From: Trichothermofontia sp964536415
Lineage (GTDB): Bacteria > Cyanobacteriota > Cyanobacteriia > B231
Direction: 5' to 3'
Length of the DNA stretch: 64,000 nucleotides
Assembly: GCA_964536415.1 (NCBI GenBank)
Contig: CAZHXN010000006.1
Span: 1-64,000, forward strand
Shown here: positions 52,276 to 60,028 of the stretch, in pieces
How the letters are laid out: the number at the start of each line of letters is the position of its first letter
How positions within the stretch are numbered: the stretch's first letter is position 1
The notes under the pieces: generated by a model
What the model was told of the DNA's origin: nothing
What the model saw: the letters and a program-made list of their open reading frames with translations, nothing else
Database searches by the model: none
Made by a program: the position numbers and the translations under genes

Positions 52276-52653
52276 TTAACATCCCAAAGAGGGGTTGGGT
52301 GGTGGAACAATGCCGTCCTCGATCGCAATTTCGACACTCACTTCGGTTTTCAATCTGAAGGAGGGATCGTAAACTTCGGCTAATTCGAGCAGTGGAGAGG
52401 CGACCCGTAACATGACTGCGCCTTCGAGTAGGTCACCTTCGGCCCAATGATATAACGGGCGTTGGCCTAATATCCTTAAGCGTTCTTGCTCAATGCTATT
52501 CAGGCTGGGTAAAGTTTGCTGCCATTCGGGAAAGAAATCAGCCGCCTCGTTACGACTTAACTGGAAGCAATTCTCGTTACGACTTAACTGGAAGCAATTT
52601 TCAACTTCTGTCAAGGTTCTAAATGCATTCGTAACGGCAATTATTTTTGCCAT
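52276..52653 (-). CDS. Truncated protein of the cyanobacterial restriction-endonuclease-subunit-R-like family
   Basis: A 125-residue frame whose start (MAKIIAVTNAFRTLTEVENCFQLSRNE) and following FFPEWQQTLPSLNSIEQERLRILGQR...EGDLLEGAVMLRVASPLLELAEVYDPSFRLKTEVSVEIAIEDG resemble the N-terminal half of a PD-(D/E)XK-type family about 200-230 residues long. The catalytic C-terminal half is absent: it ends VPPPNPSLGC. An exact 27-bp tandem duplication (52546-52599) duplicates NCFQLSRNE in frame. It is probably a decayed gene. ATG 52653 has a CTAGGAGGATCATC ribosome site. Confidence 0.55.
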   Translation of the reverse strand: MAKIIAVTNAFRTLTEVENCFQLSRNENCFQLSRNEAADFFPEWQQTLPSLNSIEQERLRILGQRPLYHWAEGDLLEGAVMLRVASPLLELAEVYDPSFRLKTEVSVEIAIEDGIVPPPNPSLGC

Positions 52654-52836
52654 GATGATCCTCCTAGAGAGTTCTGGCGAGTTCTGGCGATAGAACTCAT
52701 CAAAACCCCGTTGGGATTAGGCAGTAACTCATACACTGATCGCTCGATCGCTTGCCGATTTCCCCCCACTGTAACCCAACCCTACCGAGAGTTCGAGCAG
52801 GGTTAAGCATTGTCAATCTGGGGCGATCGCATTCCC

Positions 52837-54384
52837 CTAAGGCAACGTTTCTGGCTTCGATTCATGGTCGCGATCGACTTGCGGAGCGCTGGTCACCTCA
52901 CCCGCCAAATCATCCTCAGTTTCCGATACGGCACTAGTTTCCGATACGGCACTTGCCTCAATATCGATCGCTGCTTCCGGCACTGGCTCATCGATCACAT
53001 CCAGATCCGACTGGACCACCTCAACCTCGGCGGATACCGCGATCGCCGCCGCCCCATCGGGTCCCAGATCTGGCTCCCCAGCGGTTTCTAATTCTTCAGG
53101 GAGTTCTAACCTTGCTGCATCCGCCTCATTCGATACCACCTCAGCCGCCCCAGCTAAACCTTCCTCTAACAAAGCATCCGTCGTCTGGGCAACCGCCGGA
53201 CTGACTTCAGCCTCCCAATCATCCCCTTCCAATTGATCTAGCCCAACCGTCGGGATTCCTTCCCCCTCAGACGCCGTACTCGCCTCCATATCAGGGATCA
53301 CTTCAGCCGCGATTTCAGTTTCAGCTACAGGCTCAAGCGCTTCAGCTTCACCTTCAGTCTCGATTTCGGCTTCAATTTCAGCCTCAATTTCAGCCCCAAC
53401 TTTAGCATCAATTTCAGCCTCAACTTCAAATTCAGCGTCAGGTGGGGCAGTCGTTGCATCCCCAGTGCCGGGTCGATTCAGCGTAATCATCGGACGGCTT
53501 GGACGCTGCTTAAAGGGAGACAACGCCACCAGCGCATCTTTCAATACCGTGAAAAGATTCTCCCGTTTTGGCTTAGTAGGCGCTTCTGGGGGACTCTCTG
53601 CCGCCACTTGATCTGCCTCTCCCCAAACATCACCTGTCTCCTCTGCTTCCCTGGTATCAGCTTCCTCCGCAGTCTCTGTGTCAGGAGGGCCTGCCGCAGT
53701 CAGAGCTTCCGTCTCCAGTAATTCCGGCTCAGGTGCAACTTTCTGATCGAAATGCGGCGCGATCGGGGTTGGGGCCGTTGGCTCGTCAACCGCTCCGGTT
53801 ACAGGGGCTTGTGGCTCGATGACTTCTGGACTGGGAGCCGTCGTCGTATCCGCGATCGTCGTCGGCACTTCCGGGGTAGCAGGCTCAGGCGCGATCGCCG
53901 TTTCTACAGTCGCTGCTGAATCCGCCTCCCTCACGGTCACTTCAGCAGACCCCGTTGGTATTTCCGTTAGCGTTTCAGGTTCCGCTGGCACAGAAGGTGG
54001 TGATGTAACCGGAACCGCTTTAGACTTGGAGAACAGCCCAACCAGATCCCCCGGTAGCTTCATCAGCCCACCGATCAGCCGTCCAAGCCCCTGTTGAATC
54101 GTCTTCGGTCCCCAACCCGTCCGGCGATCGCTCGGCACCAACTCCCGCCGCAGCGTCAGGGTTTGCCAGCCAAACCAAGTCAACAGCGCCACACTGGCCG
54201 TCTGCCCCAGCAAGGCCGCCCCCGTAAACCGATTGGCACAGACCCACAGCACCAGGGCGTAGAACAAGCCTACCCCGCTGAAGACAATATCCCCCTTGCG
54301 ATGGATTTCCGGGAAGAAAAAGGCAGACAGATACAGGGCTAGGCTACCCACCGCCACAACCAGGGCCAGAATATAGGGAAGCAT
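52837..54384 (-). CDS. ycf66: Ycf66-family protein with long acidic repeat tail
   Basis: A 515-residue protein. The N-terminal 90 residues hold three membrane helices with the Ycf66 pattern (MLPYILALVVAVGSLALYLSAFFFPEIHRKGDIVFSGVGLFYALVLWVCANRFTGAALLGQTASVALLTWFGWQTLTLRRELVP). The rest (about 140-515) is a low-complexity Glu/Ala/Val/Thr tail with an EIEAEIEAEIE stretch. An exact 18-bp tandem duplication (52918-52953) repeats AVSETS near the C-terminus. Function of Ycf66 is unknown; a thylakoid location is assumed. ATG 54384 has GAGGAGC upstream. Confidence 0.88.
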   Translation of the reverse strand: MLPYILALVVAVGSLALYLSAFFFPEIHRKGDIVFSGVGLFYALVLWVCANRFTGAALLGQTASVALLTWFGWQTLTLRRELVPSDRRTGWGPKTIQQGLGRLIGGLMKLPGDLVGLFSKSKAVPVTSPPSVPAEPETLTEIPTGSAEVTVREADSAATVETAIAPEPATPEVPTTIADTTTAPSPEVIEPQAPVTGAVDEPTAPTPIAPHFDQKVAPEPELLETEALTAAGPPDTETAEEADTREAEETGDVWGEADQVAAESPPEAPTKPKRENLFTVLKDALVALSPFKQRPSRPMITLNRPGTGDATTAPPDAEFEVEAEIDAKVGAEIEAEIEAEIETEGEAEALEPVAETEIAAEVIPDMEASTASEGEGIPTVGLDQLEGDDWEAEVSPAVAQTTDALLEEGLAGAAEVVSNEADAARLELPEELETAGEPDLGPDGAAAIAVSAEVEVVQSDLDVIDEPVPEAAIDIEASAVSETSAVSETEDDLAGEVTSAPQVDRDHESKPETLP

Positions 54385-54873
54385 GGGATCGAAGCTCCTC
54401 TCTCTAAAAGACGGTTCACTGCTGACTCAATACCAATCTACTGCGGTTAGGTCCGCTTCCCCCGCCTTCTGACGCGATCACCGCTCATTTTCCCCAGAGA
54501 GGAGCCAGTAATTATCCCTAGCTATCATCCAAATTTTGGGAACCACGGGGTCTATAGCTTGCGGCTCACAACGGGGTGCTTGCGCCACGTCTTCAGCGAA
54601 GAATCACTCTATCCCAACCGCCTTCAAAGGGCTGGACGGCAGATTTTTGAGTATAAATACTCATCAAAATAATGATTTTTGTGACAAAAACGCCGAAATC
54701 CATATAACTTAAAGGTTTCGACGATCCATATCACGGGAGTTCCTCCTAGAATAGTGCATTGAAACTTCGAGTCTACGAGGGTTTCGGCGCTTCCCGATTC
54801 CATGCCCTTAGTCCCCCCTTCAGGCACGAAGTTGTCAGTTAACCCTAAACCCGACTGAGTAAGGAGATGTTGC
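54385..54873. promoter_or_regulatory. Long upstream region of the HU gene with a perfect palindrome
   Basis: No gene is seen in 490 bp between ycf66 and hup. At 54648-54663 lies the 16-bp palindrome TGAGTAT-AA-ATACTCA inside an AT-rich stretch (54640-54700), a plausible operator about 210 bp before the hup start. The leader near 54760-54860 is GC-rich. Confidence 0.45.
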
Positions 54874-55149
54874 ATGAATAAGGGTGAACTCGTGGATGCG
54901 GTTGCCGAAAAGGCCCGCGTTACCAAGAAAGAAGCCGATGCTGTCTTGACGGCAGCCCTGGAAGCGATCATGGAAGCCGTTTCCGAAGGCGATAAGGTCA
55001 CGCTGGTGGGCTTTGGGTCCTTTGAATCACGGGAACGCAAGGCCCGTGAGGGGCGCAATCCAAAAACGGGTGAGAAGATGGAAATTCCCGAAACCAAGGT
55101 TCCGGCTTTTTCCGCCGGTAAGTTGTTTAAGGAAAAGGTTGCGTCTTAA
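54874..55149 (+). CDS. hup: HU-type DNA-binding protein
   Basis: A 91-residue nucleoid protein with MNKGELVDAVAEKARVTKKEADAVLTAALEAI, the conserved GFGSFESRERKAREGRNPKTGEKMEIPETKVPAFSAGKLFKEKV. The arm with the intercalating proline (RNPKTG) is intact. HU bends DNA and helps organise the chromosome. AAGGAGATGTTGC precedes ATG. It is followed 25 bp later by cobD. Confidence 0.97.
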   Translation: MNKGELVDAVAEKARVTKKEADAVLTAALEAIMEAVSEGDKVTLVGFGSFESRERKAREGRNPKTGEKMEIPETKVPAFSAGKLFKEKVAS

Positions 55150-55174
55150 TTACCGGGGTAGAGGCACACGGCGG

Positions 55175-56239
55175 GTGAACCGTCCCACCCACGGGGGGAA
55201 TTTAGCTTGGGCCGCATCGCTGGCGGGCTGTTCTCCCCGTGCCATCCTGGATTTTTCCGCCAGCATCAATCCCCTGGGGCCACCCGCTGGGGTCCTGGCT
55301 GCGCTTCAGGACAACCTGTTGACCATCCGGACCTACCCTGATCCGGCGTATGGGGAACTACGGGCGGCCCTGGCAGACGGCCATCGGGTGTCTGCCGACT
55401 GGGTGCTTCCAGGAAATGGGGCTGCCGAGTTGTTGACGTGGATCGGTCGTGACTTGGCGGCGTGCTCTGAGACTTATGTATTAACCCCTGCCTTTGCGGA
55501 CTATGGCCGATCGCTGCGGGCCTCCGTTGCGGTGGCACAGCTGATTCCTTGCCGATTTGCACCGACACCGATCGCGGCAGATCTGCCCAGCGCCCTTGCG
55601 ACGGCCCCCCCTACCGCAGCCCTCTTGCTCAACAATCCCCACAATCCAACCGGTAAGGTCTTCCCACGGGCGCAGATTCTTCCCTACCTCGATCGCTTTG
55701 CTCTGGTGGTGGTGGATGAAGCCTTCATGGATTTTTTGCCCCCGGCGGAGCAGCAAAGCTTGAGCGATCGTGTTCCCGACTTCTCGAATCTCATCGTTTT
55801 GCGATCGCTGACGAAGTTCTATAGCCTACCAGGTTTACGGCTAGGTTACGCGATCGCCCATCCCGATCGGCTGCGACGTTGGCAGTCCTGGCGGGATCCG
55901 TGGTGCGTGAACCAGTTGGCAGTGGTGGCAGCACTGGCGGCGCTGCCAGATCGCGACTTCCAGGAGAGTACGTGGGCTTGGCTTCCCCCGGCGCGATCGT
56001 CCCTGTACGCAGGGCTAGCCCAAGATCCCCGGTTTCAACCCTACGCCAGTGCAGCCAATTTTCTACTGGTTTACAGCCAGGAACCCGTTCCCCCGCTTCA
56101 GGCTCACTTGCTGCAACAGCATCAGATTCTTATTCGGGATTGTTTGAGTTTCCCAGAATTGGGTGAGCACTATTTTCGAGTAGCCGTCCGTACCCTGGAG
56201 GACAATCAACGCTTGCTAGGGGCGATCGGAAGTGCGTAG
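55175..56239 (+). CDS. cobD: Threonine-phosphate decarboxylase (cobalamin side chain)
   Basis: A 354-residue fold-type I PLP aminotransferase relative. HGGNLAWAASLAGC then ILDFSASINPLGPP is the CobD start. Also seen are LPGNGAAELLTWIGRDL, LLLNNPHNPTGKVF, VVVDEAFMDFLP and the PLP lysine in LRSLTKFYSLPGLRLGYAIA. It makes aminopropanol phosphate for the corrin nucleotide loop. GTG 55175 is chosen, 25 bp after hup. It is another B12 gene besides the importer and cobT at 17-24 kb. Confidence 0.92.
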   Translation: MNRPTHGGNLAWAASLAGCSPRAILDFSASINPLGPPAGVLAALQDNLLTIRTYPDPAYGELRAALADGHRVSADWVLPGNGAAELLTWIGRDLAACSETYVLTPAFADYGRSLRASVAVAQLIPCRFAPTPIAADLPSALATAPPTAALLLNNPHNPTGKVFPRAQILPYLDRFALVVVDEAFMDFLPPAEQQSLSDRVPDFSNLIVLRSLTKFYSLPGLRLGYAIAHPDRLRRWQSWRDPWCVNQLAVVAALAALPDRDFQESTWAWLPPARSSLYAGLAQDPRFQPYASAANFLLVYSQEPVPPLQAHLLQQHQILIRDCLSFPELGEHYFRVAVRTLEDNQRLLGAIGSA

Positions 56240-56319
56240 AGCAAACAGTCGTTGGTCCTAACCCCCAAATTCCAACAGCCGTTGGCCCCCGATCGCCGGA
56301 AAACCGTCGGCACAGGTTG

Positions 56320-56350
56320 GCAACGACTAAAGTTGTTACTACTAACTTTA
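56320..56350 (-). repeat. Diverged copy of the 64-bp palindromic repeat
   Basis: Read on the minus strand, GTTAGTAGTAACAACTTTAGTCGTTGCC matches the first half of the tandem units at 5865-5993 with a few substitutions. It lies between cobD and the MoaD-like gene. Confidence 0.75.
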
Positions 56351-56402
56351 GGAAACTTTATGTTTACTGTATGAGTGACCTCCCAACTCCTGGTGCCAAG
56401 CA

Positions 56403-56663
56403 ATGTCTGAAATCTCCCTCGCCATCACGGTCAAACTCTTCGCCGCCTACCAGGAAGCCTATGGGGTGACAGAATTGTCGCTCACTTTTCCCCCAGGAAC
56501 GCCGGTCGCAGCGGTGCGCGATCGCCTGATTGCCGAACATCCGGAACTCGAACAATGGCGGGAGGTCACCCGTTTTGGCATTAATTTGCAATTTGTTGAA
56601 CCAGAGACGCTCCTACAACCGGGTGATGAAGTTGTCCTGATTCCTCCGGTGAGTGGGGGCTAA
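56403..56663 (+). CDS. MoaD/ThiS-family sulfur carrier
   Basis: An 86-residue ubiquitin-like protein: VKLFAAYQEAYGVTELSLTFPPGTPVAAVRDRLIAEHPEL...LQPGDEVVLIPPVSGG. The invariant C-terminal Gly-Gly would be adenylated and thiocarboxylated. It is probably the small subunit of molybdopterin synthase (MoaD), though solo MoaD/ThiS proteins also serve other pathways. No moaE is adjacent. ATG 56403 is used. Confidence 0.88.
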   Translation: MSEISLAITVKLFAAYQEAYGVTELSLTFPPGTPVAAVRDRLIAEHPELEQWREVTRFGINLQFVEPETLLQPGDEVVLIPPVSGG

Positions 56664-56729
56664 ATGACGCGAGATTGACCACGCGGTTTCAATTGTCGGC
56701 AATATCGCGGTCATTCAGGGTCAGGGGGG

Positions 56730-57014
56730 ATGGCCGCCGTCGCGGGCGATCAGGTCGAGGTTTTGCCCTTACCGATCGCGGGATTAATGAGTGATCAGGT
56801 AGGAGAAACCGTGGCGGCCCGCTATGCCCATCTGGACGCCCAAGCCAAACAATTGGGGTCTCCCTTGGGCGCACCCTTTATGACCCTGTCCTTTATGGCC
56901 TTATTGGTCATCCCGGAACTGAAACTCAGCGATCGGGGTCTTTTTAATAGTCAGGATTTCGAGTTTGTGTCTCTCTTTGTATCGGAATTTTCGGAGAAAA
57001 GCGGCCAAATTTGA
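56730..57014 (+). pseudogene. ade: C-terminal remnant of adenine deaminase
   Basis: This 94-codon frame reads MAAVAGDQVEVLPLPIAGLMSDQ, APFMTLSFMALLVIPELKLSDRGL and FEFVSLFV. These are hallmark motifs of the last 90 residues of adenine deaminases (about 570 residues when complete). The metal-binding N-terminal and central parts are missing. Just upstream, NIAVIQGQGG in a different frame hints at a frameshift or deletion near 56727. Adenine deaminase converts adenine to hypoxanthine and ammonia. Confidence 0.85.
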
Positions 57015-57125
57015 AGGTTTTTTGAATTTGATGCCAACTTAGACACGATCGCGTATGCTGAAGCCTTGGCCTAGGGCATCCTAGGAATAGAAACGCACAA
57101 TTACCCATACCCATGAGCGACTCCC

Positions 57126-57923
57126 ATGAACCTCAGCTTCTACGACAGCCTGCAACAGTTTGCTGTCAGCCAAACCCACCTCCCCCTCAACCGCCGTGAG
57201 ACGCGACTGCGCCTGAAGTTGCATCAGGTGATCTGTGCTCTCAGTGGCCAAGACGCCCTGGCGAATCTACAAGCACTGGGCGAGCAACCCGATGAGCAAG
57301 CCTTTTGGCAAACCTGGACAACTGCCTTTGACGATCGCTTCCTGGATGCCAACGGCTGTCCCAAAGCTGATATTCCCGAAATGCTCGAAGCCGCGATCGC
57401 CCTCTGGGAGTTTCTCCCCACCGATCCCGACGCCGCCCTTGCCGAACTGCTCCGGTACCAACCGATGGGCTATCCTGCTGCACCCGCCAACCTGGAAGAC
57501 CTGGACGAGGATTTCGATAGCGGGGACGATGAACTGACCCCCGGCCTACTGGTCTTTGATCAGACCGTGTTAACCAATGCCTTAGCGGAAGCAGCCCTGA
57601 GTGAATCTACCCAACAAGCCATTGTCCGGATGCTCTACCTTGCCAGCGAGGAAGCGCCTGGTGATGAAGAACCGATCTTTATGATCCACTATGAACTGCT
57701 GTGGTGCATCTTAAGTGGCGTGTTGAGCGACCCCAACCTTGCCGCCCAGTGTTTCCAGGTGTTTATTGACCACATTTCGCCTGATGGTCACCTCAAGGCC
57801 CAAATTGAGGCCACCTGTCCCCTACCGAAACTGTGTCAGGCCGTGACCAGCCCAACCCTAACCGAACGGGATGCCTTGGTGATCGATCGCCTGGAAACCC
57901 TCCTCCGCTATACCCGCACCTGA
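57126..57923 (+). CDS. Cyanobacterial hypothetical protein
   Basis: A 265-residue soluble, acidic, mostly helical protein starting MNLSFYDSLQQFAVSQTHLPL. It has a central acidic run LEDLDEDFDSGDDE and a second helical region ALSESTQQAIVRMLYLASEEA. I do not recognise its family; coding properties look genuine. It lies after the adenine deaminase remnant and before the NifX-like gene on the same strand. Confidence 0.6.
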   Translation: MNLSFYDSLQQFAVSQTHLPLNRRETRLRLKLHQVICALSGQDALANLQALGEQPDEQAFWQTWTTAFDDRFLDANGCPKADIPEMLEAAIALWEFLPTDPDAALAELLRYQPMGYPAAPANLEDLDEDFDSGDDELTPGLLVFDQTVLTNALAEAALSESTQQAIVRMLYLASEEAPGDEEPIFMIHYELLWCILSGVLSDPNLAAQCFQVFIDHISPDGHLKAQIEATCPLPKLCQAVTSPTLTERDALVIDRLETLLRYTRT

Positions 57924-58052
57924 AGCCAACCGCCCCCCCCACATCCCAGCTTGACCAGAAGTGTACGTTTCGATGCAGTCTTAACCCGCGATCGTCAGCT
58001 ATAAGGTTAGCTATCTACCCGCAGCGTGAGGATTTGTCTCTGTTTGCGTCTG

Positions 58053-58098
58053 GTGATCGTCCAGCCTAGCCGAGTGTGATCGTCCAGCCTAGCCGAGT
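58053..58098. repeat. 23-bp exact tandem duplication
   Basis: GTGATCGTCCAGCCTAGCCG...AGT occurs twice head to tail (58053-58075, 58076-58098), ending 14 bp before the NifX-like start codon, so it sits in its 5' leader. Confidence 0.95.
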
Positions 58099-58112
58099 GA
58101 AGGGGTTAAGCC

Positions 58113-58547
58113 GTGAAAGTTGCCTTTGCCACGCAAGATCTGGTGCATATCAATGCCCACTTTGGTTGGGCCAGTCGGCTAGTGATCTACGAGGTGTCGG
58201 CACGGGGCTATTGCTGGCTAGAGACGTTTGAGTTTCCTAGTTATCCAACCAGTTATCCAACGGCTTCAGGTCATGCCGATTCCCTGGCTACCAAAATCGC
58301 AGCGATCGCCGATTGTGCGCTGGTCTATGTGGCGGATATCCGCGATCAGACGGTTAGGCACTTGCCCCAACCCCAAATCACCCCGATTCAGGCCGTGTCT
58401 GAGTTGGAAAAAGTAACGGATGCCCTCGATCGTCTCTGCATGGTCCTCCAGGGTACCCCGCCGCCTTGGTTATCCCAATCACACCAGCGGCGTCACCACC
58501 GCTCATCGCATCAGGAAGCCTGGGTCGATCGGGAACTCTCTGCCTGA
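58113..58547 (+). CDS. NifX-like FeMo-cofactor-binding family protein with His-rich tail
   Basis: A 144-residue protein (GTG start) with the NifX/NifB-type fold: MKVAFATQDLVHINAHFGWA, ADCALVYVADIRDQTVRHL, ISPI-like spacing and the ending LQGTPPPWL. In diazotrophs NifX carries FeMo-cofactor precursors. Here the gene is isolated from any nif cluster in the window, and residues after PPPWL form a His/Ser/Arg tail (SQSHQRRHHRSSHQE) that could bind metal. It may be a leftover or a repurposed member. Confidence 0.85.
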   Translation: MKVAFATQDLVHINAHFGWASRLVIYEVSARGYCWLETFEFPSYPTSYPTASGHADSLATKIAAIADCALVYVADIRDQTVRHLPQPQITPIQAVSELEKVTDALDRLCMVLQGTPPPWLSQSHQRRHHRSSHQEAWVDRELSA

Positions 58548-58793
58548 GGTAACGTTCTGGTATTTTTGAGTATCATCGATTATCCTGAGTCTGGCCATGC
58601 TATGCGATATGCCATAGTATGGTAACGTTTTAGACATATCTACAGACTTTGAAAGCTATTGCCGATGGCCAGTTCACCGTGAAATTTGACTGCGCTCAAA
58701 ACCGACCGTATGGTTTATGGCTCCAGCTACTGCCGACTGCTCCTGCCCATGCCAAACAACCGCCAGTCAGGCAAAATTCTAGACAACCGTCAG

Positions 58794-59306
58794 TCAAGAA
58801 AAAGGGCTTTGCAACTGGCGGGTGAGGTGAACGAGTTCTGGCAAAATGAGTGACTGCATGGCCAAACGCACGGCATGACTGGAACCTGGCAGGGCAAAAA
58901 GGAGCTTACCCCGGTAGGTACCCGCGATCGCCCGTGAAGCCATTGCCCGTGAGCCAATTTCCTGGTAACTCAGCCAGCGAAACAATTCGCCAAACCCCGG
59001 TAGGGTCTTATCTAACAGGGGCACAATGGCATCATAGGTGGTATCCCTGGGTGCAACGCCCGTCCCCCCATTGGTAATAATCACATCGAGATCGGCCTGT
59101 CGGGCTAGCTGAGCTAACTGCTGCACCAGGCGGGGTGGCTCGTCAGGGAACAGGGCATAGAAACCCACTTGATGACCTGCCTCAATCAAGCATTGCTGAA
59201 TGAGTTGACCGCTGCGATCGTCCGCCACTGTGCGTGTATCACTCAGCGTAATGACTGCACACAGGATAGACGGGGGATTGCCCGGATCGGGATGAGGCAG
59301 GACCAT
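58794..59306 (-). CDS. moaB: MoaB/MogA-type molybdopterin biosynthesis protein
   Basis: A 170-residue protein with ILCAVITLSDTRTVADDRSGQ, VIITNGGTGVAPRDTTYDAIVPLLDKTLPGFGELFRWLSYQEIGSRAMASRAIAG and LLFALPGSSHAVRLAM. These are family motifs (GGTG and PGF). It adenylates molybdopterin, or in the MoaB subgroup has an unclear role. ATG 59306 lies 15 bp after psb28 on the same strand, so the two are probably co-transcribed. It lies 2.1 kb from the MoaD-like gene. Confidence 0.92.
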   Translation of the reverse strand: MVLPHPDPGNPPSILCAVITLSDTRTVADDRSGQLIQQCLIEAGHQVGFYALFPDEPPRLVQQLAQLARQADLDVIITNGGTGVAPRDTTYDAIVPLLDKTLPGFGELFRWLSYQEIGSRAMASRAIAGTYRGKLLFALPGSSHAVRLAMQSLILPELVHLTRQLQSPFS

Positions 59307-59321
59307 CGAGCCTGAGACCTC

Positions 59322-59660
59322 CTATTCGTTGCGCTGTAATCCGAGGCCATGTTCCTCGGCATAGCGATTCATGAACCGGATAAACCGATCCCATTCTGCC
59401 GACGATCGCATGATGTAGCGGGCTTCGATCGCTTCCGGTTGGCCGTTGATGAACTTTGCATTCACTTCGCGGGAAACAAGTTCGCCTTCCTCGTCAATCA
59501 GGTACATCCCCGTGATCTCATCGGTACGATCCTGGCGTAGGGCATCGGGGTTCTGGAAATAAAAGGTTGCAGTTCCAGTGCTGCCATCACGCGATCGCGT
59601 TAACCGCACATCGGGGATCACGCTCTCGGTAACCCCTTGGGAGAATTGAATTTCAGCCAT
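59322..59660 (-). CDS. psb28: Photosystem II assembly factor Psb28
   Basis: A 112-residue protein recognised by MAEIQFSQGVTESVIPDVRLTRSRDGSTGTATFYFQNPDAL, MYLIDEEGELVSREVNAKFINGQPEAIEARYIM and WDRFIRFMNRYAEEHGLGLQ. Psb28 binds the cytoplasmic face of PSII assembly intermediates and helps biogenesis of CP47 and repair. The length is standard. It leads a small minus-strand unit with moaB. Confidence 0.96.
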   Translation of the reverse strand: MAEIQFSQGVTESVIPDVRLTRSRDGSTGTATFYFQNPDALRQDRTDEITGMYLIDEEGELVSREVNAKFINGQPEAIEARYIMRSSAEWDRFIRFMNRYAEEHGLGLQRNE

Positions 59661-60028
59661 AGATCCTATAAATTAATCTACACTTAAATCTTCTTAACAC
59701 AATCAGCGTACCATTTTTTCATGTCTGCTAGGTTAGTGGCCCGTGGTGCGCGTGCGATCGCTGTCGAGGGCATTGGCTCATCGTTGGCAGTGGCAAGTCC
59801 CGATCCGTTTGTAGCATCGAGACTGGGGGAAGACCCTGGAACTAGGCGTGTCCTCAAGGCAGATCCAGCCCTGTTGCCCCTGGCGCCGTTAGCAGCAACC
59901 ACCGAGCCGGAGGCTTGGTTGCGATAGGTAGCAGCCCAGGTTGGTCAGATAGGATCAGATCAACGTTGCGTTTGGGCGAGGTCGCGGATTAGGAGTGTTG
60001 GTTAGGGGGGGGTTAAGCAAGGCGTCTT
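59661..60028. other. Intergenic region, no supported gene
   Basis: Both strands hold short open frames of about 70 codons (for example 59721-59927), but none has a family match, ribosome site or a clear codon signal. The divergent promoters of psb28 and the ABC-2 permease pair should lie here. Confidence 0.5.

Noticed and set aside
52546..52599. Possible two-unit CRISPR-like repeat
   Set aside because: The 27-bp copies are directly adjacent with no spacer and lie in frame inside a coding region; it is a simple tandem duplication.
59721..59927. 68-codon plus-strand frame and its 72-codon minus-strand counterpart
   Set aside because: Both are equally open in the same DNA and neither has supporting motifs or a ribosome site.
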